Assembly: GCA_020849655.1 (NCBI GenBank)
Contig: JADLFU010000008.1
Span: 1-64,000, forward strand
Length of the DNA stretch: 64,000 nt
Reading direction: 5' to 3'
From: Polyangiaceae bacterium
Lineage (GTDB): Bacteria; Myxococcota_A; Polyangia; Polyangiales; Polyangiaceae
Under the pieces are notes generated by a model. It was not told the origin of the DNA and did not search any database. It saw only the letters and a list, made by a program, of their open reading frames with translations. The translations under genes and the position numbers were made by a program. Shown piece after piece: positions 42,770-54,735 of this stretch (positions are counted from its first letter, which is position 1; each line of letters starts with the position of its first letter).

Positions 42770-44008
42770 TCACGTCGCGACGCCGGCGAGCGCGCGCTCG
42801 CGCAGCCAGCGCGCCGTCGCCACCGACAGCGCGAGGCGCTGCTCCGCGCGGCGCATCCCCTCGATCCGCGGCGCCTCGAAGCCCGCCGCCCCGGGGACGT
42901 CGACCACGTGCCCCACCTTGCGCCCGAGCGCGACGGTCGTCACGCGCCGCAGATCGATCAGCGCCTCCGGCAGCGCGACGCCGCACGCCCTGGCGCGCCC
43001 GAGCGCGTAGAACCCCCACGCCGCGACCACGTCGTCGGCGCGGAAGAACCCGGCGAGCCGCGCGGCGAGCTGCTGGGGGCTGGCGCCGGCGAGCAGCTCC
43101 GCCTCCGGGATCCCCGTGTGCCGCGCGGTCAGCGGCGCGAGCGCGTGCGTCGGGCGGACGACCATCCCGACGCGTTCGCCAGTCGCGACGCGCTCGGCGA
43201 CGAACGAGACGAGCTCGTCGGGCGACTCCGTGAGGCCGCGGTAGGGCCACGCGTTCGCGTCCCCGGCGACGCAGACGAGCCGGTCCCACACGTCCGCGAT
43301 CTCGGCGATCGCGCGCGGCACGCGGCGGGTCCTCTTCGCGTGGCGCGACGCGCGCACCTCGTGCTTGAACCTCACCTGCGCGTCGATCAGCGCGTCGAAC
43401 GGCGCGAGCATCGCCGAGAAGCGCTCGTCGTCGTCGAGCACGGAGAGCACGTGCGCGATCGCCTCGATCGTCGAGACGCACTCGGCCGACGGCTCCTTGC
43501 GGATGCGATAGCGGCTCGGCGCGGCGGGCGTGAAGGCCACGCGCGGGAGCGCCGCGAGACCGGGGTTCCGCGAGAGGAGCTTCTGCGCCTGCCACCACGT
43601 CCCGTCGACCACGAACAACGTGCGCGCCTGGCCGCGCAGCGCCTCGACCGGCGTCGCGTCGTCGCTCGGGAAGAGCAGGCAGGCGTCCGGGCGCGCGGCG
43701 AGCTCCTGCACCTCTCGGTCGTCGTCGAAGGTCACGCCGACGTGCCGCGTCGCCCCCTCGACCGAGAGCGCCGCGAGGCGCGCCGTGCCGATCGCGACGA
43801 ACTCCTCACGCGGGTGCTGCAGCAAGACGAGGCGGCTGCGCGTGGGCAGCCGCGGGATGAGCGCGCACAGGCAGAAGGCCTCGGGCCGAAAGCACCGATA
43901 ACAGCGCGCGCGCGTGGGCTGGCTCGCCTCGGGCCTCACCCGCCGAGCCGCTAGCCGACGCCGTGCCGCGCGTCGACTCCCCTTGCGCAGACGGACGAAA
44001 TGTGTCAC
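42770..44008 (-). CDS. DTW-domain protein, probable tRNA-uridine aminocarboxypropyltransferase, with extra C-terminal domain
   Basis: The GTG at 44008 opens a 412-residue protein. Residues ~35-215 are the DTW domain: a Cys cluster (RCYRCFRPEAFCLC), LVLLQHPREEFVAIGTARLA, LLFPSDDATPVEAL, LFVVDGTWWQAQKLL (the DTW motif appears as DGTW), and RYRIRKEPSAECVSTIEAIA. DTW/TapT-type enzymes add acp3 to U47 of tRNAs. About 195 further residues are not part of the usual short family members. The adjacent tRNA-Gln is suggestive of context but not evidence of substrate. Confidence 0.82.
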   Translation of the reverse strand: MTHFVRLRKGSRRAARRRLAARRVRPEASQPTRARCYRCFRPEAFCLCALIPRLPTRSRLVLLQHPREEFVAIGTARLAALSVEGATRHVGVTFDDDREVQELAARPDACLLFPSDDATPVEALRGQARTLFVVDGTWWQAQKLLSRNPGLAALPRVAFTPAAPSRYRIRKEPSAECVSTIEAIAHVLSVLDDDERFSAMLAPFDALIDAQVRFKHEVRASRHAKRTRRVPRAIAEIADVWDRLVCVAGDANAWPYRGLTESPDELVSFVAERVATGERVGMVVRPTHALAPLTARHTGIPEAELLAGASPQQLAARLAGFFRADDVVAAWGFYALGRARACGVALPEALIDLRRVTTVALGRKVGHVVDVPGAAGFEAPRIEGMRRAEQRLALSVATARWLRERALAGVAT

Positions 44009-44018
44009 CTAATCTCCC

Positions 44019-44351
44019 GTGGGGCCCCACCTGAGACTCCTGCTGCGCCTGCTCGTCGCGTGCGCGCTGGTGTTCGGGGTGGGCACGTCAGCGCCTCGGG
44101 CGCAGGCGCGCGGGGTGGACGGAGTCCTCGGCTGGAGCGCGGCGCGCGCGGTCGTCGACCACGTCGCCGCGCGTCCCCCGCGAGACCCGCACCGCGCCAC
44201 GCCAGGCGACGCGGTCTCCGGTCTTCCGCCCGCGCCAGTGGCGTTGCCGGCGCGCGTCTCGGCCACATGGGAGCTGGGCGCGCCGACGGGTGAGGAGAGG
44301 CGGTCCGAGCGCCGCGCGAGCGCCGCGGTCGCGCGTGGGCCCCCAGCCTGA
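44019..44351 (+). CDS. Small secreted protein, hypothetical
   Basis: The GTG at 44019 gives 110 residues with a signal-like N-terminus (LRLLLRLLVACALVFGVGTSAPRAQA) and a disordered Ala/Arg/Pro-rich remainder. Only 10 bases separate it from the divergent DTW gene start. Support is limited to the signal peptide and frame; no family is recognised, and it could be a spurious frame in GC-rich DNA. Confidence 0.4.
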   Translation: MGPHLRLLLRLLVACALVFGVGTSAPRAQARGVDGVLGWSAARAVVDHVAARPPRDPHRATPGDAVSGLPPAPVALPARVSATWELGAPTGEERRSERRASAAVARGPPA

Positions 44352-44420
44352 GCGGCAGCTCCTCCGCTCGGCCCGCGCCGCGTCGACGGCGCACCCACCT
44401 ACAAGTTTTTTGGAGTCCTC

Positions 44421-44695
44421 ATGAACCAGGAGTCTCAGGCGATCGTGTCCGCGCCGTCGTCGTCCCTCATCCTCCCTCCCGCCGCGCCCCCGGTCGGCCG
44501 CGCCCCCGCGTCGCGCGCCGCCGGCTACGGGAGCACGCTCGTCGGCGTGCTGTGCCTGATGGCCGCGGCGCACGGCCTCTCGGAGGAGGTCGCCAGCGCG
44601 AACATGGCGGGCGGTTACATCGCGCTCGGCGGCGCGGCGTTCTTCTTCGTCACCGGGTTCCGCCTCTTGCGGGAGCGCACCGTCCAAGCACCCTG

Positions 44696-44696
<1 letters not shown>
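44421..44696 (+). CDS. Small two-helix membrane protein upstream of the antiporter
   Basis: The ATG at 44421 is preceded by GGAG at about 8 bases and by a TTTTTT run. The 91-residue product has two TM helices (GSTLVGVLCLMAAAHGL and GGYIALGGAAFFFVTGFRLL) after a Pro/Ala-rich head. The stop and the next start share the TGATG overlap, so it is translationally coupled to the KefB-type antiporter and may be an accessory subunit. Confidence 0.65.
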
Positions 44697-48055
<3,359 letters not shown>

Positions 48056-48496
48056 CGGCTGCCGTGCGACGCAGGGCCGGTGACGCCGTAGAACGCGACG
48101 AGCATCGCGACGAGCGCCGCGGCCCACCACGGAGACGCGTCGTACCGGGCCCGGTCGCGCGGGACGGGCGCGCGGCTGGGGGCGTTCTCCGTCTCGTACG
48201 TGCGCAGCGTGGAGAGCGCGCGCTCGACCTCGAGGGTCGCGACGCGCACGCCGAACGCGCCGTCGGGCAGCCGCACGACGTCGGCGTCGAGACCGACCGA
48301 CGAGAGCACGAAGCGCCACTCGTCCGCCTTGCGCGCCGAAGGCGTCGGCGCGATCACCGACAGCGGGTGGGTCGAGGGCGGAGCGGGCACGAGCCGGGGG
48401 CTCGCGAGGGGGGCGGCGAGCAAGGTCGACCCAAGCTGAGGACGCGCCGCGCCGTTGTCAACGCGCGCGGTCGGAGCTGGTAGAGGCCCCCGACGC

Positions 48497-49993
48497 GTGG
48501 AGCCCCGGCGCCCCCTCGATCTGCCGCTCGTCGCGCTGTCGCTCGCGCTCTCGCTCGCGATCCTCGCGTCGCCGCTGCTCCCCGCGATCGATCTGCCCGA
48601 GCACGTCGCGCTCGCCGTGCAGCTGCGGCGGCTGTGGGACGGAGATCCGGGCGCGTCCGCGCTCTACGCGACGAACGTGTGGAGCGACAACGGCGGCCTG
48701 CACGTCGCGGTCGCGGCGCTGTCGTACGTGATGCCGGCGCCGATGGCGACGAGGGCGCTGCTCGCCCTGCATCCGCCGCTGCTAGCGCTCGGGGTCTCGC
48801 GCGTGCTCGCGGCCACCGGCGCGCCCGCCTGGCGCGCGCGCCTGGTCGTGACGACGGTGTTCGGCTTCTCGTTCGCGTGGGGGTTCGCGAACTTCGTGCT
48901 CGGCACCGCGGTCGCGTGGAACCTCCTCGCGTCGCTGCTCCTGCAGCTCGAGCGGCCCACGTGGCGGCGCGCAGCGGGGCTCGCCGCCCTCTCTGCGCTG
49001 CTCGGCCTCGTGCACGTGATGGCGACGCTCCTCCTCTGCGTGACCGCGCTCGCCGTGGGCCTCGAGCACCTCGCGCGTCACGGCGTGAGGCGCGCGCCCG
49101 CCGTCGCGCTCGCGGGGGCGCCGCTGTGGGTCGGACCCGTGTGGGATTTGTTGGTCACGCGCGCGCACCTCGCCCACGCGCCCGCGTCGTACACCTCGCC
49201 CGCGGCGGCGCCCGAGTTCGGCCCGCTCCGCAAGCTCGGCATGCTCGGCGCGCACGTCTCCGGCGCGTGGGGCAGCTACGCGGACACGGCGATCGCGTGG
49301 GTCGTGCTCGGGGGCGTCGGCGCGCTCGTCGCGTGGCGCTGGCGCGGGGTGAAGCTCTGGGCGCCGCTCCTCGTCGCCGCGCTCGGGTACTGGCTCGTGC
49401 CGCCGGTGTTCTTGAACACGCACCTCGTGTTCCAGCGGCTCGCGTGCTGGATCGTGCTCGGCCTGCTGGTCGCCTGGCCCGACGCGCCGCCCCGGTGGGA
49501 GGCGCGCCTGCCGGCCTGGTCGAGCGCGCTCTCGGCGCTGTCGGTCGCGACGGCGCTCGCGCACCTCGTGTGGTTCGCGGCGGAGACGCGCCCCGCGCTC
49601 GCCCTCGCGCGCCAGGCCCCGCCCTCTGCGCGCGTGACCGGCGTGATCGAGCGCGCGAGGACGTCGTCGGTGCGGGTGGCCGCCCTCGCGCACGCGGCCG
49701 CGCTGCTCGTGCCGGAGGGCGCGCTCGACGAGGCGTTCTCGTTCGGGAGGTTCCTCAGCATGCCGGTCACGTACCGGCCGGGCGCCACCGTCGCGCCGCC
49801 GACCCCGACGTGGGAGCACGGCGTGGGCGCGTACCAGCCCGAGAGCGCGCTCGCGCGGCGCTTCCCGTTCGTCGTCGTGCGGCTCCGCGACGCGAGGGAG
49901 CCGACCGAGAGCGCCGTCGCGCGGATCTTCCGCGAGCGCGAGGTGAAGGTGCTCGCGCGAGAGGAGGACTGGCTGCTGGTCGACGCGCGCTAG
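48497..49993 (+). CDS. Polytopic membrane protein, unknown (glycosyltransferase-like topology)
   Basis: I chose the GTG at 48497 (VEPRRPLDLPLVALSLALS); the frame is open to a TTG at 48455. The 498-residue product has about ten TM helices and a short soluble C-terminal region (RLRDAREPTESAVARIFRER). The first periplasmic loop, PAIDLPEHVALAVQLRRLWD, has an Asp/Glu pair placed as in GT-C type glycosyltransferases, but I cannot confirm this. It ends on a CTAG that also provides the stop of the convergent flippase gene. Confidence 0.65.
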   Translation: MEPRRPLDLPLVALSLALSLAILASPLLPAIDLPEHVALAVQLRRLWDGDPGASALYATNVWSDNGGLHVAVAALSYVMPAPMATRALLALHPPLLALGVSRVLAATGAPAWRARLVVTTVFGFSFAWGFANFVLGTAVAWNLLASLLLQLERPTWRRAAGLAALSALLGLVHVMATLLLCVTALAVGLEHLARHGVRRAPAVALAGAPLWVGPVWDLLVTRAHLAHAPASYTSPAAAPEFGPLRKLGMLGAHVSGAWGSYADTAIAWVVLGGVGALVAWRWRGVKLWAPLLVAALGYWLVPPVFLNTHLVFQRLACWIVLGLLVAWPDAPPRWEARLPAWSSALSALSVATALAHLVWFAAETRPALALARQAPPSARVTGVIERARTSSVRVAALAHAAALLVPEGALDEAFSFGRFLSMPVTYRPGATVAPPTPTWEHGVGAYQPESALARRFPFVVVRLRDAREPTESAVARIFREREVKVLAREEDWLLVDAR

Positions 49994-51531
49994 CGACGCC
50001 GCCGCGCGACGCGCAGGACGAGCTCCAGATCGGCGCGGCCGAGCTCGCGCGTCACGACGAGCGCCGCGAGGTAGGCCGCGCCCACGATCGCCGCGAGCGC
50101 GAGCGCGACGATCTTGCCCTGCCACCCGAGCGCCGCGGGGATCGCGCCCGCGAGGCCGCCCGCTAGGAGCACCCGCGCGAGCGTCCACGGCGAGACCAGC
50201 GCGCCCGCCACCCGCCAGACCGCGACGGCGCCCGAGGCGGCGGCGACGAGCAGCGCGGCGGACGTCGCCCAGGCGGCGCGCTCGGCGAGCGCCGCGCCCT
50301 GCCCTGCGCCAGGGACGATCGCCCAGCTCGCGGCCACGACGAGGCCCGTCGCGACGGCGTTGAGCGCCATCGACCAGCGCTCGCGGTGCAGGCTCGACAG
50401 CACCGTCGCGAACACCCCGTAGAGCGCGAACGCGCCCTGTCCGAGCGCGAGCACGCGCAGGCAGCGCCCGCCCGGCTCGGCGATCTCCGGCTTGAACGCG
50501 AGGGACAGGAGGAGCGGACCGAGCCCCGCGATGACGGCCACCATCGCGCCGCCGATCACGAGCGACAGCCGCAGGCCCGTGCGCACGTACGTCTTGACCG
50601 CCTCGGCGTCGCCGTCCGCGTGCGCCCGCGCGAGCAGCGGGAAGAGGATGAACGTCACGCTGAGGAGCAGCTGGTACGGCAGGAACGCGAACAGCTGGCA
50701 CGCCCGGTACACGCCGACGGTGCGGTCGGCGGCGAGCGCCGCCTCGACCCCGAGGAGACCGTCGGCCGCGGCGCGCTCCGACGCGAAGTAGCGGAGCAGC
50801 GTGATGTCGCTCTGCATCAGCATGTTGAGGAAGAGCTGCGCGAGCGCGAGCGGCCAGAGCAGCCGCAAGTACTCGGACAGCGCCGGCCCGCCGGGCCCTC
50901 GTCGCCCGAGCCCCGCGACCGCCGCGGCGATCGGGACGATCGAGAGCGCGGCGAGCGCGAACCCCGAGACGGCGCCGAGCGGCGCCGCGCCCGAGGACGC
51001 GAAGAGGTACGCGCCGCCGAGCATCGTCACGGTGCGCAGCGTCGCGTACCCGACGTCGAGCGCGGCCTGCGCGAGGAACCGCCGGCGGCCGTTCAGCGCG
51101 CCGACGAGCGGCGTGTACAGGCAGTACCCGAACACGATGAGCGCGGCGACGCGCGCGTGGGCGGCCACGTGCGGCGCGCCCGACGCCCGCGCGACCATCG
51201 GCGCGAACACGGCGAAGAGGCCCGCGATCGGCAGCGCGAGCGCGGCGTGGATCGACAGCGTCCGCCGCTGCGCGCCGTCGAGCTCACCGGAGCTCGCCTC
51301 CGCGACGGTGCGGCTCGTGCCCTGGATGCTGGACGAGATGACGACGTTGTCGGCGACGTTCGCGATCGCCATCACGCTCGAGTACGCGCCGTAGCCGTCC
51401 GCGCCGAGCAGCCGGCCGAGCAGCGTCTGCTGCACGAACCCGATGAGGATGAAGTACGCCTTCGCGCCCGCGATCGCGAGCCCCCCGCGGCCTGCGCTCG
51501 CCGGGGCGTCACCGGGCTTGTCGTCGCTCAT
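49990..51531 (-). CDS. Polysaccharide/oligosaccharide flippase (MOP superfamily)
   Basis: The ATG at 51531 gives 513 residues with about 14 TM helices, the normal count for Wzx/MurJ-like exporters. The opening GRGGLAIAGAKAYFILIGFVQQ and GRLLGADGYGAYSSVMAIAN match the first helices of polysaccharide biosynthesis flippases. It should move a lipid-linked glycan across the inner membrane. No glycosyltransferase cluster surrounds it. The open frame upstream of 51531 lacks coding character and overlaps the divergent lipoprotein promoter region. Confidence 0.82.
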   Translation of the reverse strand: MSDDKPGDAPASAGRGGLAIAGAKAYFILIGFVQQTLLGRLLGADGYGAYSSVMAIANVADNVVISSSIQGTSRTVAEASSGELDGAQRRTLSIHAALALPIAGLFAVFAPMVARASGAPHVAAHARVAALIVFGYCLYTPLVGALNGRRRFLAQAALDVGYATLRTVTMLGGAYLFASSGAAPLGAVSGFALAALSIVPIAAAVAGLGRRGPGGPALSEYLRLLWPLALAQLFLNMLMQSDITLLRYFASERAAADGLLGVEAALAADRTVGVYRACQLFAFLPYQLLLSVTFILFPLLARAHADGDAEAVKTYVRTGLRLSLVIGGAMVAVIAGLGPLLLSLAFKPEIAEPGGRCLRVLALGQGAFALYGVFATVLSSLHRERWSMALNAVATGLVVAASWAIVPGAGQGAALAERAAWATSAALLVAAASGAVAVWRVAGALVSPWTLARVLLAGGLAGAIPAALGWQGKIVALALAAIVGAAYLAALVVTRELGRADLELVLRVARRRR

Positions 51532-51627
51532 CCGGCGCTCCGATACCCGAAACCGTCCCCTCGGGGAAACTGTCCGACGTCGCGCGGAGGTAGCGACGCC
51601 CCCGCGACGTCCCGCTATCCTGCCCCC

Positions 51628-53841
51628 GTGCGCCTGCTTCGTCCCTCGCTCGCCCTCTCGCTCGTCTCGCTGTCCCTGTCCGCCGTCGCTTGCGGGTTCT
51701 CCACGGAGGGCACCGCCGCCGACGGTGACGCGCTCTCGGGCCACGCCGGCTTCGTCGGCGGCACCTCCGGCGCGGGCGGCAAGGCCCAGGGCGGGCAAGC
51801 AGGCAAGGCCCAGGGGGGCGCCGGTCAGGCGCAGGGTGGCAAGGCCCAGGCAGGAGGCGGTCAGGCACAGGGAGGAGGCGGCCAGACGCAAGGAGGCGGC
51901 GGTCAGGCGCAGGGCGGCAAGGCCCAGGGAGGAGGCGGGGCGAGCGGCCAGGGCGGCGCGGGCAAGGCGGGCGCAGGCGGCACCGCCGGCAAGGACTGCA
52001 CCACGAGCGCACAGTGCGACGACGGCTCTCCGTGCACCTCGGACACCTGCGTCGCGGGGCACTGCAGCAACCAGCCCTACCTCAACCCGTCATGCTCCGA
52101 CGGCAACGCGTGCAACGGCAAGGAGCTCTGCGACGTCTCCGGCCAGTGCCTGAAGGGCACGCCGATCGCCACCTCCGACAACCAGCCGTGCACGGTCGAC
52201 GTGTGCGATCCGGCGACCGGGATCGTCACGCACACCCCCGTCGACCTCGACGACGGCAACCCCTGCACCGCCGACGCGTGCGATCCGGCCACCGGCAAGA
52301 TCACCCACGTCTCGATCGTCGACGACAAGAACGCCTGCACCGCCGACACCTGCGTGCCCGTGATCGGCCCCGTGCACACCGCGATCAACCCCGGCGACGG
52401 GAACCCCTGCACCATCGACACGTGCGATCCGAAGACGGGCGTCGCCAACACCGCCATCCCGAACTGCCTCGGCTGCCAGACGGACGCGGACTGCGACGAC
52501 GGCAACCGCTGCCACACGCACGTCTGCGATCCGGTGAAGAAGACCTGCACCATCGCCGACAAGCCCCTCGGCGCGGCGTGCGACGACAACACGGTGTGCA
52601 ACGGCGCCGAGAAGTGCGACGCGAAGGGCACGTGCAAGGTGGGGACGCCGCTGAAGATCGACGACGGCGACGCGTGCACCGCCGACAGCTGCCACCCGGT
52701 CGACGGCGTGCGCCACGTCGCCGTGCCCGTCGACGACGGCAACGCGTGCACGGCCGACGCGTGCGACAAGGTCCTCGGCGTCACGCACACGGTCCTGTCG
52801 ATCGACGACGGCAACAGCTGCACCGCCGACTCGTGCAGCAACCCGGGGGGCATCAAGCACGACCCCATTCCCGGCTGCGCGGGCTGCACCGGCGCCGGCG
52901 ACTGCGCCGACAAGGTGTGCAACACCAAGGCCTGCGTCACGAAGCAGTGCGTCTACACCCCCGTCGCCGACGGCGCGTCGTGCGCCGACGGGACAGTGTG
53001 CAACGGCGCGGAGAAGTGCCAGGCCGGCGCCTGCAAGCCGGGTGCGCCGCCCGCGGTCGACGACGCCAACAAGTGCACGGTCGACACCTGCGACCCCGTC
53101 ACGGGCGTCAAGCACACGCCCGTCGCGCTGGACGATCAGGACGTGTGCACGACGGACGCCTGCACCCCGGCGGGCGGGGTGACGCACACGCCGGTCTCGG
53201 TCGACGACGGCGACGCGTGCACGACCGACGCCTGCCACCCCACCAGCGGGCCGAGCCACACGCCCGTCGTCATCACCGACAACGATCCTTGCACCACCGA
53301 CGCCTGCGACCCGGCGACCGGCGCCATCACGCACCTCGCGATCTCGGGCTGCAAGGCCTGCAGCGCGGCCAGCGACTGCGAGGACGACAACCCGTGCACC
53401 ACCGACAGCTGCGAGGGCACCGGCACCTGCTTGAACGCCCCGGTCACGGTGAGCACCGCCTGCGACGACGGCGACGCGTGCACGACGGGCGAGGCGTGCA
53501 CGATGGCGGGGCTGTGCGCGGGCGGCGCGCCCGTCGTGTGCGCCGAGCCGAAGTGTGATGCTGGCGGCCTCATCACCGAGCAGTGCGGCAAGACGACGGG
53601 CTGCGTGGCGTCCACCACCTCCTGCGACACGCTGGCGTGCAACTCCACGGCCTCGCCGCAGGCGTGCTTGCTCGCGTGCACGGTCGACACCGACGCCGAG
53701 TGCGCGGACCCCGCCTCCCAGTGGTGCCAGGACGGCGTCACTTGCATCGCCAAGGGCGGGGTGGGCGCCAGCTGCACCAAGGCCATCGAGTGCACGAGCG
53801 GCCAGTGCGACCTCGGTTCGACGCCGTCCGTGTGCCTCTGA
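51628..53841 (+). CDS. Cys-rich repeat surface lipoprotein
   Basis: The GTG at 51628 opens a lipoprotein signal (LSLVSLSLSAVACG). A ~90-residue GGGQAQGGKAQ-type tether follows. From residue ~120 to ~640 there are about fifteen 20-25-residue repeats with the core DDGNPCTADACDPATG, interspersed with VCNGAEKC variants, and a more divergent Cys-rich tail. Each repeat supplies two Cys, probably disulphide-bonded, with Asp-rich turns that may bind Ca2+. This repeat type is frequent in myxobacterial surface proteins. An adhesion or matrix role is inferred. Confidence 0.82.
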   Translation: MRLLRPSLALSLVSLSLSAVACGFSTEGTAADGDALSGHAGFVGGTSGAGGKAQGGQAGKAQGGAGQAQGGKAQAGGGQAQGGGGQTQGGGGQAQGGKAQGGGGASGQGGAGKAGAGGTAGKDCTTSAQCDDGSPCTSDTCVAGHCSNQPYLNPSCSDGNACNGKELCDVSGQCLKGTPIATSDNQPCTVDVCDPATGIVTHTPVDLDDGNPCTADACDPATGKITHVSIVDDKNACTADTCVPVIGPVHTAINPGDGNPCTIDTCDPKTGVANTAIPNCLGCQTDADCDDGNRCHTHVCDPVKKTCTIADKPLGAACDDNTVCNGAEKCDAKGTCKVGTPLKIDDGDACTADSCHPVDGVRHVAVPVDDGNACTADACDKVLGVTHTVLSIDDGNSCTADSCSNPGGIKHDPIPGCAGCTGAGDCADKVCNTKACVTKQCVYTPVADGASCADGTVCNGAEKCQAGACKPGAPPAVDDANKCTVDTCDPVTGVKHTPVALDDQDVCTTDACTPAGGVTHTPVSVDDGDACTTDACHPTSGPSHTPVVITDNDPCTTDACDPATGAITHLAISGCKACSAASDCEDDNPCTTDSCEGTGTCLNAPVTVSTACDDGDACTTGEACTMAGLCAGGAPVVCAEPKCDAGGLITEQCGKTTGCVASTTSCDTLACNSTASPQACLLACTVDTDAECADPASQWCQDGVTCIAKGGVGASCTKAIECTSGQCDLGSTPSVCL

Positions 53842-53844
53842 GCG

Positions 53845-54735
53845 GTGCGCCTCTCGCAGCTCCCGCCGCCTCGACCTGGAGAGCTCCTCGTCGTCGTCGG
53901 CCCGACGGCGTCGGGCAAGAGCGCGCTCGCGGTGGAGCTCGCCCTGCTCCACGACGCCGAGATCGTCGGCGCCGACAGCGTGCAGGTGTACCGGCGGTTC
54001 GACAGGGGCAGCGGCAAGCCGGGCGTCGAGGAGCTGTCGCGCGTCCGGCACCACCTCATCGACGTCGCGGACGCGAAGGCGCCGCTCGACGCCGCCGCGT
54101 TCGTCGCGCTCGCGGACGCGGCCATCGCCGACGCGCGCGGGCGCGGCAAGGCCGTCGTCGTCTGCGGCGGCAGCTTCCTCTGGGTGCGCGCGCTCCTCTT
54201 CGGCCTCGCGGACGGGCTGCCGCGCGATCAGGCCGTCCGCGAGCGGCACGAGGAGGAGGCGCGCCTGGACGGGCGCGAGGCGCTCCACGCGCGCCTGCGG
54301 GAGGTCGATCCGGCCGCGGCGGCGCGCCTTCACCCGAACGATCTCCTGCGCGTCTCGCGCGCCCTCGAGGTGTTCGAGCTGACCGGCCGGACGCTCAGCG
54401 ACGCGCAGGCCGCGCACGGGTTCACGACCGCGCGCCACGCGCACAGGCTGGTCGCGCTCGGGCGCGCGCGGGCCGAGCTCGAGCGGCGCATCTCGGAGCG
54501 CACGCGGGGGTTCCTCGCGAGCGGGCTCGTCGAGGAGGTGCGCGCGCTCGTCTCGGACGGCTATGGTGACACCCGCGCGATGGGCTCCGTGGGGTACCGG
54601 CAGGTGAAGCAGCACGTCGACGGCGCGCTCCCGGCCGAGGCGCTCGCCGACGAGATCGATCGGGCGACGCGCGTGTTCGTCCGGCGGCAGCGCACGTGGC
54701 TCCGGGACGAGCAGGTGACCTTGGTCGAGCCATGA
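53845..54735 (+). CDS. miaA: tRNA dimethylallyltransferase
   Basis: The 296-residue length is normal. Signatures are the P-loop GPTASGKS (residues 19-26), ADSVQVYRRFDRGSGKPG (catalytic and substrate region, with the usual IGTAKP-type segment varied), VRHHLIDVADAK, VVVCGGSFLWVRALLFGL and YGDTRAMGSVGYRQV. The enzyme adds a dimethylallyl group to N6 of A37 in UNN-reading tRNAs, the first step of ms2i6A synthesis. The GTG at 53845 follows the lipoprotein stop by 3 bases. The stop overlaps the lipase start (ATGA). Confidence 0.93.
   Translation: MRLSQLPPPRPGELLVVVGPTASGKSALAVELALLHDAEIVGADSVQVYRRFDRGSGKPGVEELSRVRHHLIDVADAKAPLDAAAFVALADAAIADARGRGKAVVVCGGSFLWVRALLFGLADGLPRDQAVRERHEEEARLDGREALHARLREVDPAAAARLHPNDLLRVSRALEVFELTGRTLSDAQAAHGFTTARHAHRLVALGRARAELERRISERTRGFLASGLVEEVRALVSDGYGDTRAMGSVGYRQVKQHVDGALPAEALADEIDRATRVFVRRQRTWLRDEQVTLVEP

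Noticed and set aside
49990-49993. Shared CTAG stop of two convergent genes as a regulatory site
   Set aside because: It is simply a palindromic TAG used by both strands; no further signal surrounds it.
48634-50166. Long Arg/Ala-rich plus-strand frame over the polytopic membrane protein
   Set aside because: It lacks hydrophobic or domain structure and is a shadow of the gene at 48497-49993.
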